Assembly: GCF_037975245.1 (NCBI RefSeq)
Contig: NC_092582.1
Span: 14,897,077 to 14,961,076, forward strand
Origin: Apostichopus japonicus
Lineage: Eukaryota > Echinodermata > Holothuroidea > Aspidochirotida > Stichopodidae
Reading direction: 5' to 3'
DNA: 64,000 nucleotides
Under the pieces are notes generated by a model. That model had not been told where the DNA came from, searched no databases, and worked only from the letters and a program-made list of their open reading frames with translations. Numbering within the stretch: position 1 is the stretch's first letter; each line of letters starts with the position of its first letter. Below are positions 23,901 through 37,700 of this stretch, in pieces. Both the position numbers and the translations under genes were made by a program.

Positions 23901-25729
23901 AACGATATTTTTAGGTGTACAAGTAAATTAGGAAAGAACAACAAAATCACATTAAAAATTGGCATGAGTTGTACCATCACCATTTTTAAATAATTGCTTT
24001 TTGTTTCCCCTTCAATTTTGTGAACTTGAAGATATAAAATTCAGTGATTTAAAACTACTGTTACAGATGGACCTCTTAGCATGATTATTGATGAACTTAA
24101 AATGAACCCTGAAATGGCCATTAAAACCTTTGACATAGAGAAACAAATATTGTTTCTAGATTAGAAAGTGTTTTAGGACTGGAGGTGGGCAGGTGTTAGT
24201 TTTCAGAAATTATAAAGTCAACCCTCTGACCCTTTCCCCAATGTGGCTACAATTTGACCTCCCCCCACCAATGAAGCCCCTGTGGCTTAAACCCATTCTT
24301 CAAAGGACAAAAGAATTTAATCCTTACTAATTAACATCTGCCAAAAAATGTTCACCCACATTTTTGAGGCAAAATGAGCAATGACACTTAAGAAAGGTAG
24401 TTCTTGTTTTCTGTTATTTGAACTATTTGACCAATACCACCGTAAATCACTTAATCACCTACCAATTAATGCCCTTTTAAGCCAACCACATAATGATAAC
24501 CATTTTGTTTGCAAACTTGCCGGTAAGAGGAATGAAGGCCAGAAATTCAAAGCAAATAATCAACTTGGCACTTCCCACAATAAATCCTCCTCTCTGTTCC
24601 CAATTTTAACCCAATTCTTCCAATGAATCATAACTAATCCACACCTAGACGATCTTCTCTAACTGACATAAAATGACAAGTCTTATATCTGCCAAATGTA
24701 TAAAAAAAAAATCCCTGCCTCGCATTTTGATGTACAAAAACAAAATTAGAAGGAAGGGTAAGTATTTTTTTTCTTCCTGATATCGCAGCTGTTTGACCAA
24801 TACACCATAAATGACTTCCTGTATCAACCAACAAAGCACAGATGCAAAACCAAGCTAGTCGAACCAGTGACTGGATGGCTGATAGAACAGAGAAGGGCTA
24901 AATTCCACAAACAAAGCAATTCCGACTGATGTATGCAAAAGCAATGTTAACAGCTGCTGGGTGGGTCAGGTTTAGTTTCACATTATATGTTAGTTTGATA
25001 AAAATATTATCATCATATTTCCTCCTAGGATTGGGAAAACGTTCTGTTAATATATGTGAGTTCTCTCTCCAAGTCATTCCTATGAATTAGTAAATCTTCA
25101 GCCGTACCAGTTCAAGACGATGAGGTCCTGACACAGTTGTTTGATGGTGTATTTAACAATAGAGATCCTTCCAATAACCAAACATATGGCCATCTACTTT
25201 TCTTCTAAAAAGTAGCCGAGCGACGTGGTAGATAAAATCCCTCATACATACATGGGCAGGCACTCCCCCACCCACCCCCCGGGGTAATGAATGCTACAAG
25301 AATAGTGCTTGGTGAGTTAACACTGCAGTCTAAATTAATTTACATATGATCCTTTCAAGTTACTGTTTCAGTGTAAGCTGGTCTTTGGTCCACTTAATAA
25401 TCTCTTTCCCCCCCCCCCCACAAAAAAAAGTCTCCTTTTTCTAAAAAAGAGAACAAGAACTTAAACACTTAGACCCAGATAAAAGAAGAACAAACAAACA
25501 TTTCTATTCCCTTCCCTTATTCCCCTTCCCCATTTAAAAGGTCCAATTCGAAGACTGTGTACTTTACGCAACAATGTTTAAACCCACACACTAAACACCA
25601 ACTTCTGCTTACTGAAAGATGCTATCATCTTGTGGTTCCATTTTTTCTCTGGTCTTCAGTGGTTTTAAGGCTCATGAAAGTAATCATAAAACAGATTGTT
25701 CATCAATCATCCTCGCTGCCTCGCCGTTG
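20960..25729. other. Intergenic and golgin-97 3' flank
   Basis: No exon recognised. Part of the right side should be the 3' UTR of golgin-97 (minus strand), whose extent cannot be fixed here. Contains poly-C near 21257, a (TA)n at 21716-21731, and imperfect repeats of AAGCATGATAAGAGAGGACAG near 22514 and 22608. Confidence 0.4.
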
Positions 25730-28700
25730 TTACCTGATGTGTGGATTCTTCGACGGTAATTTGATATCCCAGTTCCTTCTCCGTGGTCTTGCTCCGAACC
25801 ATGAATTCTGTTGATTCACCAAACGAAAAAGAAAACATTGGAACCATAGGTCAGAACAGCGGCTGGACTCACAAACACAGAAAAGGTCTTATGGACATGA
25901 GGGGACTGATACATTGAGAGTTCCTACTAAACAATGTATAGACATGAAATATTTGATGGGGAGGAGGGGGTAGCCGGGGGGGGGGGTTGTAGGAGATCAT
26001 CCTATAGACCACATCTTATGGACCACACACACAGAAAGGTCTTATGGACATAAGGGAACTGGGACATTGAAAATTCCTACTGAACAATGTATAGACATAA
26101 ATTACTAGACGGGGGGGGGGGAGATGACGGGGATCATCCTACGTAGACAAGAAGTGTGGAGGTGGAGTGGGAATTAGACACAAATGCAATTATTTATTAC
26201 CTTCCACTCCAGCGTTTCTCGAATAATTTTTTGCTCCTGCTGAGTAAATTCTAGCACCACGGACACCGCTTTCAAGAGTTGTATACACTAGGAGAGAAAG
26301 AGCCAAGAAAGTTACTCGGGATGAAAAGTGGGAGGAAGCTATAAAAACCAAACATAATAGCATCATTGCCAGTGCCTATACGACATGATAGTGGACATGA
26401 CAACACAACATAACATAGGACATGACATGGTTAATGAGATAGGACATGGTAGATGAGACTTGATATGATACACGGACGTGACATAGGACATGACGTGGTA
26501 CATGATATAGGACATGACATGATACTTGATATCTGATATGCAAACATCATGTGGTTCATGATATAGGAAATGACAAGGTATATGACACAAATGTGACCGA
26601 AATGTCATTACATGAGACATCAGATGAGACTTATATATATGATATATGAACATTACATGGGACGTTATGGTATGAAACATGATATAGGACATGACATGAT
26701 AGATGAAATAGGAAATGACTTCATCATTATAGGACAAGATATAGGATGGTACATGACTAGGTACATGATATATGAAATGACTACATCATTATAAGACATA
26801 ATATAGGACACGACATAGGACAGCAAGATATAGGACAACATGGTATAGGACATGACATGGTACATGGTAAGATGGGACATGACATGGGACATGACATGGT
26901 ACATGATGTAGGAAATGAATGAATCATTATAGGACATGACAAGATATAGGATGATACATGGATGATACATGACTAGGTACATGTACTTATAATAGCACAT
27001 GACATGGTTCATGATGTGGTATATGACATCGTACATGAAATAGGACAGCAAGATATAGGACAACATGGTATAGGACATGACATGGTACATGATGTAGGAA
27101 ATGAATGAATCATTATAGGACATGACAAGATATAGGATGATACATGGATGATACATGACTAGGTACATGTACTTATAATAGCACATGACATGGTTCATGA
27201 TGTGGTATATGACATCGTACATGAAATAGGACAGCAAGATATAGGACAAACATGGTTCATGACGTAGAACATGTTATAGGACAGCATGGTTCACGATATA
27301 GGATATGACATGATATAGGATAGCAAAGTTCACAATATTGGACATAGTTCATGAAATGGTTCATGATATAGGATATAACATGATAAATAGGTCATGGTAT
27401 ACTTCATGATAAAGGACATGTAGTTCAGGACATGACATGGAAGATATAAGACATGGTTCATGGTATAGGACATTATACATGATATAGGAGGTCATGGTTC
27501 ATGATATATGACAAGATATAGGACAGCATGGTTCATGATATCTAGATATAACATGGTACATGATATAGGACATGATAAAGGACAGCATGGTTCACAACAT
27601 GGTACATGATATAGGCCATGACATGGTTTGCAATATCTAGGACAGTGAGGACAGTATGGTCTGACATGACATGGTTCATTACATATGATATAGGACATGA
27701 CATGATATAGGACGACATGATATAGGACAACATGATTTAAGACAAGGCATAGGATATAACATGGTATATGATATAGGACAGTATGGCTTGACATGACATG
27801 GTTCATGACATAGGATAAGAGGGCATGACATGATATAGGATTTGACATGGTTCATGATATGGTACATGACTTGGTACATGACATGGTTCATGATATAGGA
27901 CATGGTACATGTGACATGAAGTGACATGATACATCAGATGAGACTTGCTATATAATATATGAACATGATGGGACATGATATATATAGGACATGATATATA
28001 GGACATACATATGACATACATACATAGGACATACATATATAGGACATGATATATGATAAAGGACCTGGAATGTTACATAATATAGGACATTACAACAGAC
28101 ATGAAATCACATGACCATACATAATATAGGACATGAGAGATGAGACATTATGAGATGCGAAGTGAGATGACATGAGGCATACATACATGAGGCATACATG
28201 GATGATATAGGACGTGACATGAGACAGGAGATATGATACATAAGATGTGACAGTTGACATGATCAATGAGGCAAGATATGATACATGCTATAGGACGTGA
28301 CATGGTACATGATATATAACAAGGTACATGATATAGTACAGTACATAGCATATGACATGACTGCACGACATAGGACATGGCATGAGACAGGAGATATGTC
28401 TCATGTGTGACTTCAAACTTGACATGATTAATAAGGCAAGATATGGGACATGATACAAGATATATGACTTGCTATAGGATGCGACATGGTACATGGTATA
28501 TGACATGGTACATGATATACGACATGACTGCACGACATAGGACATGGCATGAGACAGGAGATATGTCACATGAGACGTGACTTGAAACTTTACATGATAC
28601 ATGACATGATATAGGATGTTACATGATATAGTACAGTACATGGTATGTGACTGTGACATGGCATGAGACAGGAGATATGATACATAAATGTGACATGAAA

Positions 28701-31700
28701 CTTGACATGATTAATGAGGCAAGATATGTGAACATATGAGACATGACATGGTACATGAGACATAACATGGTACATCATAATGCATGACATGGTACAGAGC
28801 ACCAGTCTCCTTACCTCAATATCTGTTCCACTCATGAACTTGAAGACGACATGTCTTAAATACCGGAAGTTGATTTCCCTGTAATCCATGGCATTGTTTT
28901 CGTGATAGTTATTGAGAGAAATGGTCGATAATGAAGCTGGTGGCATTTCCGTGGAGACCGGAGGGGGCGCTATACTCTCGTGGACATCGTTGGCCCTCGA
29001 AGTCTCCTCTGAGGAATCGTTCCCTATGTTTGCTTGGACTTTCTATAAAGAAATGAGATCAAGAATGTTTCTACTAGACAACCATTCCAAACCATTGCAG
29101 GTGTATGCTGATGCTGGGTTGTATTGTTACCTGCCACCATTGACGATACACCTTAGCAATACCTTCCAATGAATGGAAACCCGTTCAATCCTAATAATAT
29201 GACCGCCTGCACGGGGAAAAAATCTAGGTTGGTCACGGGAGATATTTATCTACCGTTTTCGGAGCTATCCGAAATAGATCAATCAAGATCTTGTCTTTAA
29301 CATCAAGTCCGTAGGATAAGCTAGTTTTCATGCATTCGGAGCATCAATTCTGTGGGGTGGGGAGGGGGGTCTGGAGTGGGGATCTGGTGGGGGGGGTCTG
29401 GTGTGTCATGACACAGTCCCCATGGCAGATCCTGGGTTTTGGCCCGATTATTAACTTAAAGGAATAACGAAGGCAGGAATCAAAGACAATTTGTATTATT
29501 CAGTAACATCAAAACTATCTAATATTTGATTTTTAAGTTAACCGCTTTCTGTTGGACTGAATAAGCTCACTTTGAAAATCGGCTCCTATGGCCTAACCAC
29601 AATGCATAGTAACCCGCCATTGATTATGCAATACGACTGAAATTCCATCTAAGGACAAAAATCCGGACAGATTTGCATGTCTGGTTATATGTGGTATAAA
29701 TAATGAAGACTACCGACAGATTTATCAAGAAATAAAGAATTTTATTGACAGAATCTTGTTACGTTCTTTTGGGTTAAAGTTAAACTGATATATTTCACTT
29801 ACCAATTCTCTAGAGAGGGTTTTCTTCAGGTCGGAGAGCCTCTGCTGTTGCATTTTTATGGTTTTATTTTTCTCGGTCAATTCTTGTTCGAGATCTCCCA
29901 TGGAATCAGTCAGCTGTTGGTATTGCTGTAAAAGCGTAAAAGGTCAGATTAAATCTTTTTTCAGTTGATGCAAAAACAAGATCATAGGGGTCAGAGAAAG
30001 GGACAAGAGTGGGCAAACTTGATGGACCCTTCCTCAATTTATTGTGACTGCTGTAAGAACGGGATTTGGGGGTTGGTCGCGTAGCATTGCCATTTAACGA
30101 AGAACGGCTTTAAGTGGTCTGAATGAAATAAGAAAGTTCAAACGCAGTTCACAGAAACAATGACAATGACAGATGACTTGAGAAGCTCCAAACTGAAAGT
30201 AAAAATTTACTAGATGAAGACATTCATTACATGAAAAACACAGATAATATAGGCCCAACTGAGCAAAACAATGAGGAAGCTAGAAACATGATTTTTTAAC
30301 TCTGTCCTGCCCAAGACAACTCTGCCCAAATCATGAAATAACCTATGCGAGGAGGGGACATGCACGCACATACTCCCAAACACTCTGATTGACTGAGAGT
30401 GAGTAAAGGCAGCATTCTGATTTGCGTGTCGCTAAACATTACAGCGATGGAGGGTCAGAATGCCTAACAGACGTGATTATGAAAGAGATGCGTGCATGAC
30501 AGCATCCCATACCTCAAACCGGTTAGAACCAGTTTGACAGAGTGCTACAAATACAGAAAATATCATGAAGTATTTACAAATCGAGAACAACTTAAAACTC
30601 CAGGTGTGATATATCAGAATACAGACTGGAAACGAAGAATCAACATGAACTACTGTACAACAACACACAAAGACATCTCACACTGCTTCCGATTGTTGTT
30701 CGAAAGTTGAAAAACAAACAGGAACCAAAAACATGGTTCACAAAATAAACTTGAACTGGCCTCATTTATAATTCAAAAAGGAAAATTATTCTAATAAAGA
30801 TTCAGCCTAATTTGCATATAGGGAATACCATCGTGAAAAACGTCTATTAAGAGAATCAGTGAATTATTTGTCATGATTGTTAATACCTAGTAAAGAAAAA
30901 AACAAAACAAAAGGAACAAGATGTTACTGATGAAAATAATACTGAAAAGTTGAAAATATTACAAAAACATCAATGCATCAATTTGTCAAAGGAACAGGAA
31001 CCGATAGGCTAGTTTGGAATTACACCACGGAGAAGTATTGTGCAATAGGTCAAAAGGTCAATTGGTAGCAGTACAAAACCTTCGGTCATAGGCATTTGCT
31101 CGATCCTTCACTCTGTACAACGATGCATGTACACTACTCTGTTAAGGAATACAGGATACTACTGTAAATCTATCCTGGCCTGATAAACCAAGAGTAATAT
31201 CAGCCTACCATTCTTCTCATACTGTCACTCACATCATTCAGAATTGGAAAGTTACGAAGGGAGAACTATCCATAGATGAAAATGGACTGTGAAAGACTGG
31301 CTTGTCAAAGTATTTTTCATAAAAAATCTGTCCCAAAATGTCACAGCCTATTGAGGGACTAGGTTACAAAAAGGTTGCACAACACAAAAGTATTTGAAAA
31401 CATCACATACCACACAACAATGGCACCGTAAATTGATTTCAAATAGACAGTTGTTAGTACTGAACAGGTTACTTAAGGCAGTAGGATTTAATACAAAAAC
31501 TCCTTGATTTAGGAAAACCTGGTGGTATATAATTGCTTTGATGGTTACTGATCGACTTGGAAAGGTCGTATATCTCCACTACTAGCTTAGAAGATGAAAT
31601 AAATTATTTTTAATATAACTCAGAGTGCTATGAGTGTGTGGAGACAGGTAAGTACAGATTGACTGAGGGAAATGCTCACCTGATGAATCTGTTGAGATCC

Positions 31701-34700
31701 CTGCTGATGACTTTCAAGCTCTGAATGTTGATCTTCTAACCCCTTCTCCAATTGCTTTATCTGAAGATTAAATGATATAAAATGAAATTAAAGGGTGTGA
31801 AGACTCGCGCAAAAAGAAACGTCTAATGCCGGTAATTTGACCTAGTTTTGAATGAGGTGTTAATGAAGTGTTAAACAACCACCATCTATCCCAGAAAATA
31901 CACACACAGCTTGCTACTGTCGGTAATCAGACAGTAGTGTACAGTCAGTACATACAGCTGCGGTCAATACCCACAGCACAGTATACAAACGATACAGCGA
32001 TGGACATCTCAGGTCCAGCTAAAGATAACAAGGTATCACGTTTCATTACTGTCTGCATTTTGTAGCGACAGGAACAAAACGTCACTTGCAAGCAACAGAA
32101 TGTTAACTTTTTCAGATGGCCGCACGCGGTTTGGGGCGAGTCTTCAATGCCTTTAATTACAAATATTATTAAGTAGCTGATAAAGAGTTTGATAAGGAAC
32201 CTTGCAAAAGCTTGTCATGTTTTGGTCATTAAAACACATTTTGTGTCAAATAAACTGGGACATTCTCCAGACTTTTTCTCGTTTTGTAACCATGGAAACA
32301 ATGAAATTTGTACAGAAGGCCCCACACGGATACACTGTATGGAATGACCAGTACGGATTTAAGATATGGACACAGAAATCCTATCAGTTTTTGTTACAAT
32401 CAAAGCAGACACAGGTGGCACATTTGACCCATGGTGAAATAATATGCACATTACAAGCCCCTTCAACAGAGGTGAACAATATTGCCCGCAGCTGTTCAGA
32501 AACCGTAAAACAACAAACATATTTAACCATCGGTCCCTGCAGAGTGAGAGAGAATCCACATTTGAAATTCTGCCAATTGTTTCCATGAACTAGTTGTGAA
32601 ACGACTTAAGTTATTTGACGGATACCTTGCCAGGCCTAGAATTTAAAAATTTTAGCCAGGCCAAAACAATGCCACTTCTTAAATCGATCTCACAAGCATT
32701 TTCCTGAATTTTAACACACATCTTTTATTGCAAGAGGCTTTTGAGAGCAGCCCAATAACATTTACTGATAATAAGCAGTAATACAGGGTAGGGTAAAGAT
32801 ATCATGCCGATTCTTTGATGATTGTTATTATCAATGTACCGTGTGTTTAAGTTCTTATTGTCTACTAGTAGAAAATTGTTAGCTTCTTTTTCTTCTGCTG
32901 GCAAACGGCAAAATCTATTGGCATTTAGCCAATGAATAGCCCTAAGGTTGAGGCCTGCTCGTGTTTAAATCTGATAAACTGTTCTCCCTATTTAGCATCC
33001 CAATTACCTTTTCCTCGTGTTCTTTACACAGGGACTCCTTTTGAGAGATGCTTTCTCGAAGGATGCCTAGGGCACCATCCTTTTCCGACAACGTTCTCTG
33101 GATTTCGGCAAGATCTGCAGCGTGCTGCTTTTGGAGGTCGTCAATTTCGATCTGTTTGTCTGTCAATTTTGAGACCATTGACGTGTAATCTGTATCGATA
33201 GAACGAACGACGAAAAGGTTGGATGACTTGCAACGCAAAAAGCATACCAAAATACGAATAAAAGTGAAAGACTCCTGAAATAAGACTGTTTGTTTTCCTA
33301 TTTTAAAGCATATTTATTGATTAAATGAAGCAAAGGCTATGGACTTGCGATCTAGCAATTTCAGGCCTCTCAACAGCCAAGCGTAAGAATGTGAACCTGG
33401 GAGGTAACTTGTAAATGTAGTTGCATAAGTAGTTTGTGGCTCACTATTCAAGCTATGCTACTATCAAATCATGTGACTTTACACACTGGATACCAAGCCG
33501 TTCATTTTTTACTATCGTTTAAACATACGTTGACCAAAAAACAAAAAGACCAATTAATATTTTATTGGTCAAAAGTCAAAAACCATGTACAATATTTTCT
33601 CAAATGGTTGATTGGCACAAGTTGCAATACTTGACATGACTGCTTTTAAAGGTTTGCTTGGTTTGTCTTAAATAATGTCTTAAATAATGTCTTAATATCT
33701 TAACTAGCCTTAAAATCTTGCCAGACGAATCAAGGATACCATCAACAAAACAACCATATCACATGCATGTTTAGAATTCCCCCCCCCCCCTAAAGTTTGA
33801 TGAATTTTTAGTTAATAAGCAAAAGTTGACAGACAGTCCTACTCTTTTGAATCTACATTGAGTTGTATCTACCTTGATTCTGACTTTTATGTTTACTCTC
33901 TTTATCCGAGAGGTCTTGCTCGATCTTCTTCTTCTCCTCCGATAACCTCTCCGCGATTGATTCTGACTCGGCTAACTGTTGGAAACATGCCGAGAAAAAA
34001 TATTCAAATTTAAGGTCAATTCATCAATATTCATTGACTATTCGTTACATCACTGAAACGATTCACCTTATTATCACAGAAAGGCTAAAATGTATTAAAA
34101 ATCTAGGATAAACCTGATAGACAGTGCATTCCCATGCTAGCCGTTGGAAACATGCAAAAATATTGGAACGTGAGGTAAATTGATGAATATTCATTAGCTG
34201 TTTATTACTCAATTGACTTACAGAAATGATATACCTTATTATCACAGATAGGCTAAAATGTAAGGATAAACCTGATAGACATTACTCATTACTATATATA
34301 TATGTATATATTTATACAGCTCTGGGAAGTACTTGCTATCATAATCATGCGATTGGAATAACAACCGTCAGACTCAAGCTTTTTGGATGAAGAATTTAAA
34401 ATATTTGACAGCACTAATACAGAACAACCACACTACATTGTTTTTGAATGCAAAACATGTATAATCTGAAAGTAAGTGCATGCCACACTGGTAGGGAACC
34501 TTCAATCATATTATAGCACAGAACTTGACTATGCTTGTAAATCACTTGTACTCCTACTCCTGGATTAATGTTTGTACCCTGGGCCATTTTGGAAATCTAG
34601 ATACAAGTACAAGACTGGAGTACTCTGGTACTTAGATCCTAGTACTAGTACTCATACCAAAGGGAAGTTCTACTAGTACTCACTGTGTAGTACTCATACT

Positions 34701-37700
34701 ACTAGTCAGGTGTACGCTACAGTTGTATTTGATCTCTTAATATTTATGAAAAATGCACCCATTAGATTCAAGAATACAAATTGATAAAGCTTTTACCTTC
34801 TGCTGTAAGGCCTTCACTTCCTCCTTGACATCTCTTACTTGCCCTTCTAGTTCAACCTTTTCCTTTGCCAGTTGTCCCGCTTGCCTCTGAGAAAGTCAAG
34901 AATGTTTTTGCATGTTTAAAACAAAATCAGGCATACGATGACTTTGATGCAGGGACACAAGATATCCACCATTCACATTTTTGCAACTTTAAATGACTAC
35001 AAAACATGCTAAAAATTTGTAATGCATTTTTTGTTGACATTCTGAAAGCTAGGACATTTGTGTGTGGGAGGGGGTTGGGGGGGGGCTAGACAACATATAC
35101 ACATGGACACCTTGCAGCACTGTGTATCAATTTTCTCATTTTGTAATTTCCAGGCATAGTCTTTATATTTACATCAGTCAAATAAGATGATTGCATGTTA
35201 CAGAATTGCTAAAAGAGAAATGAATAAAGCTAGGATAACATTTGAAAGAAAGCTTAGCTGCAGCAGCTGCAAAATCAGCTGCAATCAGGCTGAATCAGTA
35301 TCAACCAACAGAGATTTATGCCCTACAGACCGACAGTGCCTATTTGAGACTGTACAGAACAGAAGATTTAATGCTACGCAGCCTGGCTGCAAAACCAGCT
35401 GCAGTCAGGCTGAATCAGTATTATCAGCCAACAGAGATTTATGCCCTACAGACTGACAGTGTCTATTTATATGAGACACTGCAGAACAAAAGATTTCATC
35501 CTATGCAGCCTGGCTGCAATATCAGCTGCAGTCAGGCTGAATCAGTATCAACCAACAGAGATTTATGCCCTACAGACCGACAGTGCCTATATGTAGGAGA
35601 CTGTACAGAACAGAAGATTTCTTTCTAGGCAGCCTGGCTGCAAAATCAGCTGCAGTCAGGCTGAATCAGTATCAGCCAACAGAGATTTATGCCCTACAGA
35701 CCGACACTGCATAGTTGTATGAGACTGTACAGAACAGAAGATTTCATGCTACGCAGCCTGGCAGCAAAATCAGCTGCAGTCAGGCTGAGTCAATATCAAC
35801 CAACAGAGATTTATGCCCTACAGACCGACAGTGCCTAATTATATGACACTGTACAGAACAAAAGATTTAATACTACGCAGCCTGGCTGCAAAATCAGCTG
35901 CAGTCCGGATGATTCGGTATCATCAACCAACAGAGAATTATGCTCTGCAGACCAACAGTGCCTATTTGTATGAGACTGTACAGAACAAAAGATTTCATCC
36001 TCTGCAGCCTGGCTGCACGATGCTGCAGCCCCCTCAGCACCCTACTTTTGACACAGTGCCTATCCAAGCCTACTTTACATTACAAGTAAAATGTTGATGA
36101 CTGATAAGAAAGGTAATGAATATGAAAAGAGCAGATGGCAAGATTCTGTAAAACAAGAAAAAGAATCTTTGCAGATGATAAAATATTTCTGCAACAGAAC
36201 AGAAATTATTAGAAAATAAAAGGAGGATAAATGGGGTAAAGGGAGGGGAGGGGGAGGGGAAGGAGAGAATATGGAGGCACTGATATATTTCAGACTTGCT
36301 GATATGAAAACAGTTTTGCAGCAATATATTGCAAAAATCAAGTTGGTATTTCAGTTTATGCTCTAAGGAAGTATACCACTGTATATTGAGAGGAAAAGAC
36401 CCAACACAAAATTACATAACCCACTTTTGGGCAATGATTGCTCAGATGTTTGGAATAACATATTACATTTTATATTACCTCAATTTAAATATAAAGTCAT
36501 AATCTTGTAGACAGAAAAACATCGTTTTCCTTTGGTTTGAAATTTCTCTTCACAATGGTTCATTTTAAAAAGTGTTTGATGAATCATGACTATGCAATTT
36601 TTTAACAGAAAATTTGAAGCAGGGAGAAAAAGAACAGATTTACTGATTGAATAGAAAATGAAGAGGCTGTAAAGAAAAGATCATAGGAATAACATATTAT
36701 CTTACCAACAAAAGTAAGAAGAATAAAAATAAAAATAAAAAAAGATATGAATGAAAATCAAATAAATTTTGATGTTGCCTCAGATCAAGATAGATAAAAT
36801 GAGGGGGCCCTTATTAAACCAAGAGTGAAGACAGAAAGAGACTCTTCGCAAGGAAAATAGTCCCCAGTAGAATGTCTACCTATAGCTCCCCTCTAAATCA
36901 CAAAAGAAAAAGCAGTTTTAAAATTTACATTTTTTTTTTTTAACTAAATGGTCAATTTTTCTTTTTTTTCAATACTTTTCTGCATGTACATGTCAACTTC
37001 ATCATGATTCAAAGAATGACAGGAAAGAAGAAAAAATTTGTCAAAGCTACTTGTTTATCAATTTGCTTTTGCATATTTAAGCCACAAACAGGGTGCCTAC
37101 TGTATATAAAAATAGGGATAAAAAACAAAATAAACAAAAACCATGACAATGGATCAAATCGAACAAACAGACAAATAAAGAAAAAAAGAAGGAGAGTAAA
37201 GAACAGATGGTTTCAGGGAATAATTTAAGGGTTTTTGATTTATGTTTTTGTTTTGATTTATATTTATGACTTATGTTTTATGTTTTTGTTTTATGATTTC
37301 CATAGCAATGTTTGAAAGGCTAGTTATCATGTTTCTAGATACAAAACAAACCGGAAGATACTTGAAAGTCACAAAAAAATAAACTGTTTCACATCTGTGT
37401 ATATTTATGTCAGCCAAAAGTTGCTACGTGAACAGTCGATAAATAATTCCCTGGGGATTTTTAATAGGTGCAAGGGTGTCGAAGAGTATGAGAAATTCAG
37501 CATAGAAATTAGTGCCCCCCTGTGAAACCCCTAACCAACCTCCGATGTTTCCTTTAGCTCAGAGAGTTTAGAAATCTCATTAGAGAGAGATTTCTCATGC
37601 TCCAAGTATTCACCAGAATTCAAGCTTTGGCACAATGCCTGACAGAAATGATTGTGCATGGATGAAAATAAAAAGATGGAGACATTCAAAATTCATTGAA

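Noticed and set aside
26363-28946. Many long minus-strand open frames of MSYHVM type
   Set aside because: They come from the CATG satellite, which lacks stop codons in several frames. The unit is not coding.
32202-32588. 128-aa + strand open frame
   Set aside because: It lies in a golgin-97 intron on the opposite strand, with no motif, no splice context and no repeats to support it.
35187-36097. Repeat protein encoded by the 120-bp array
   Set aside because: The frame breaks between units, and both phases give equally plausible peptides, as expected from a non-coding repeat.
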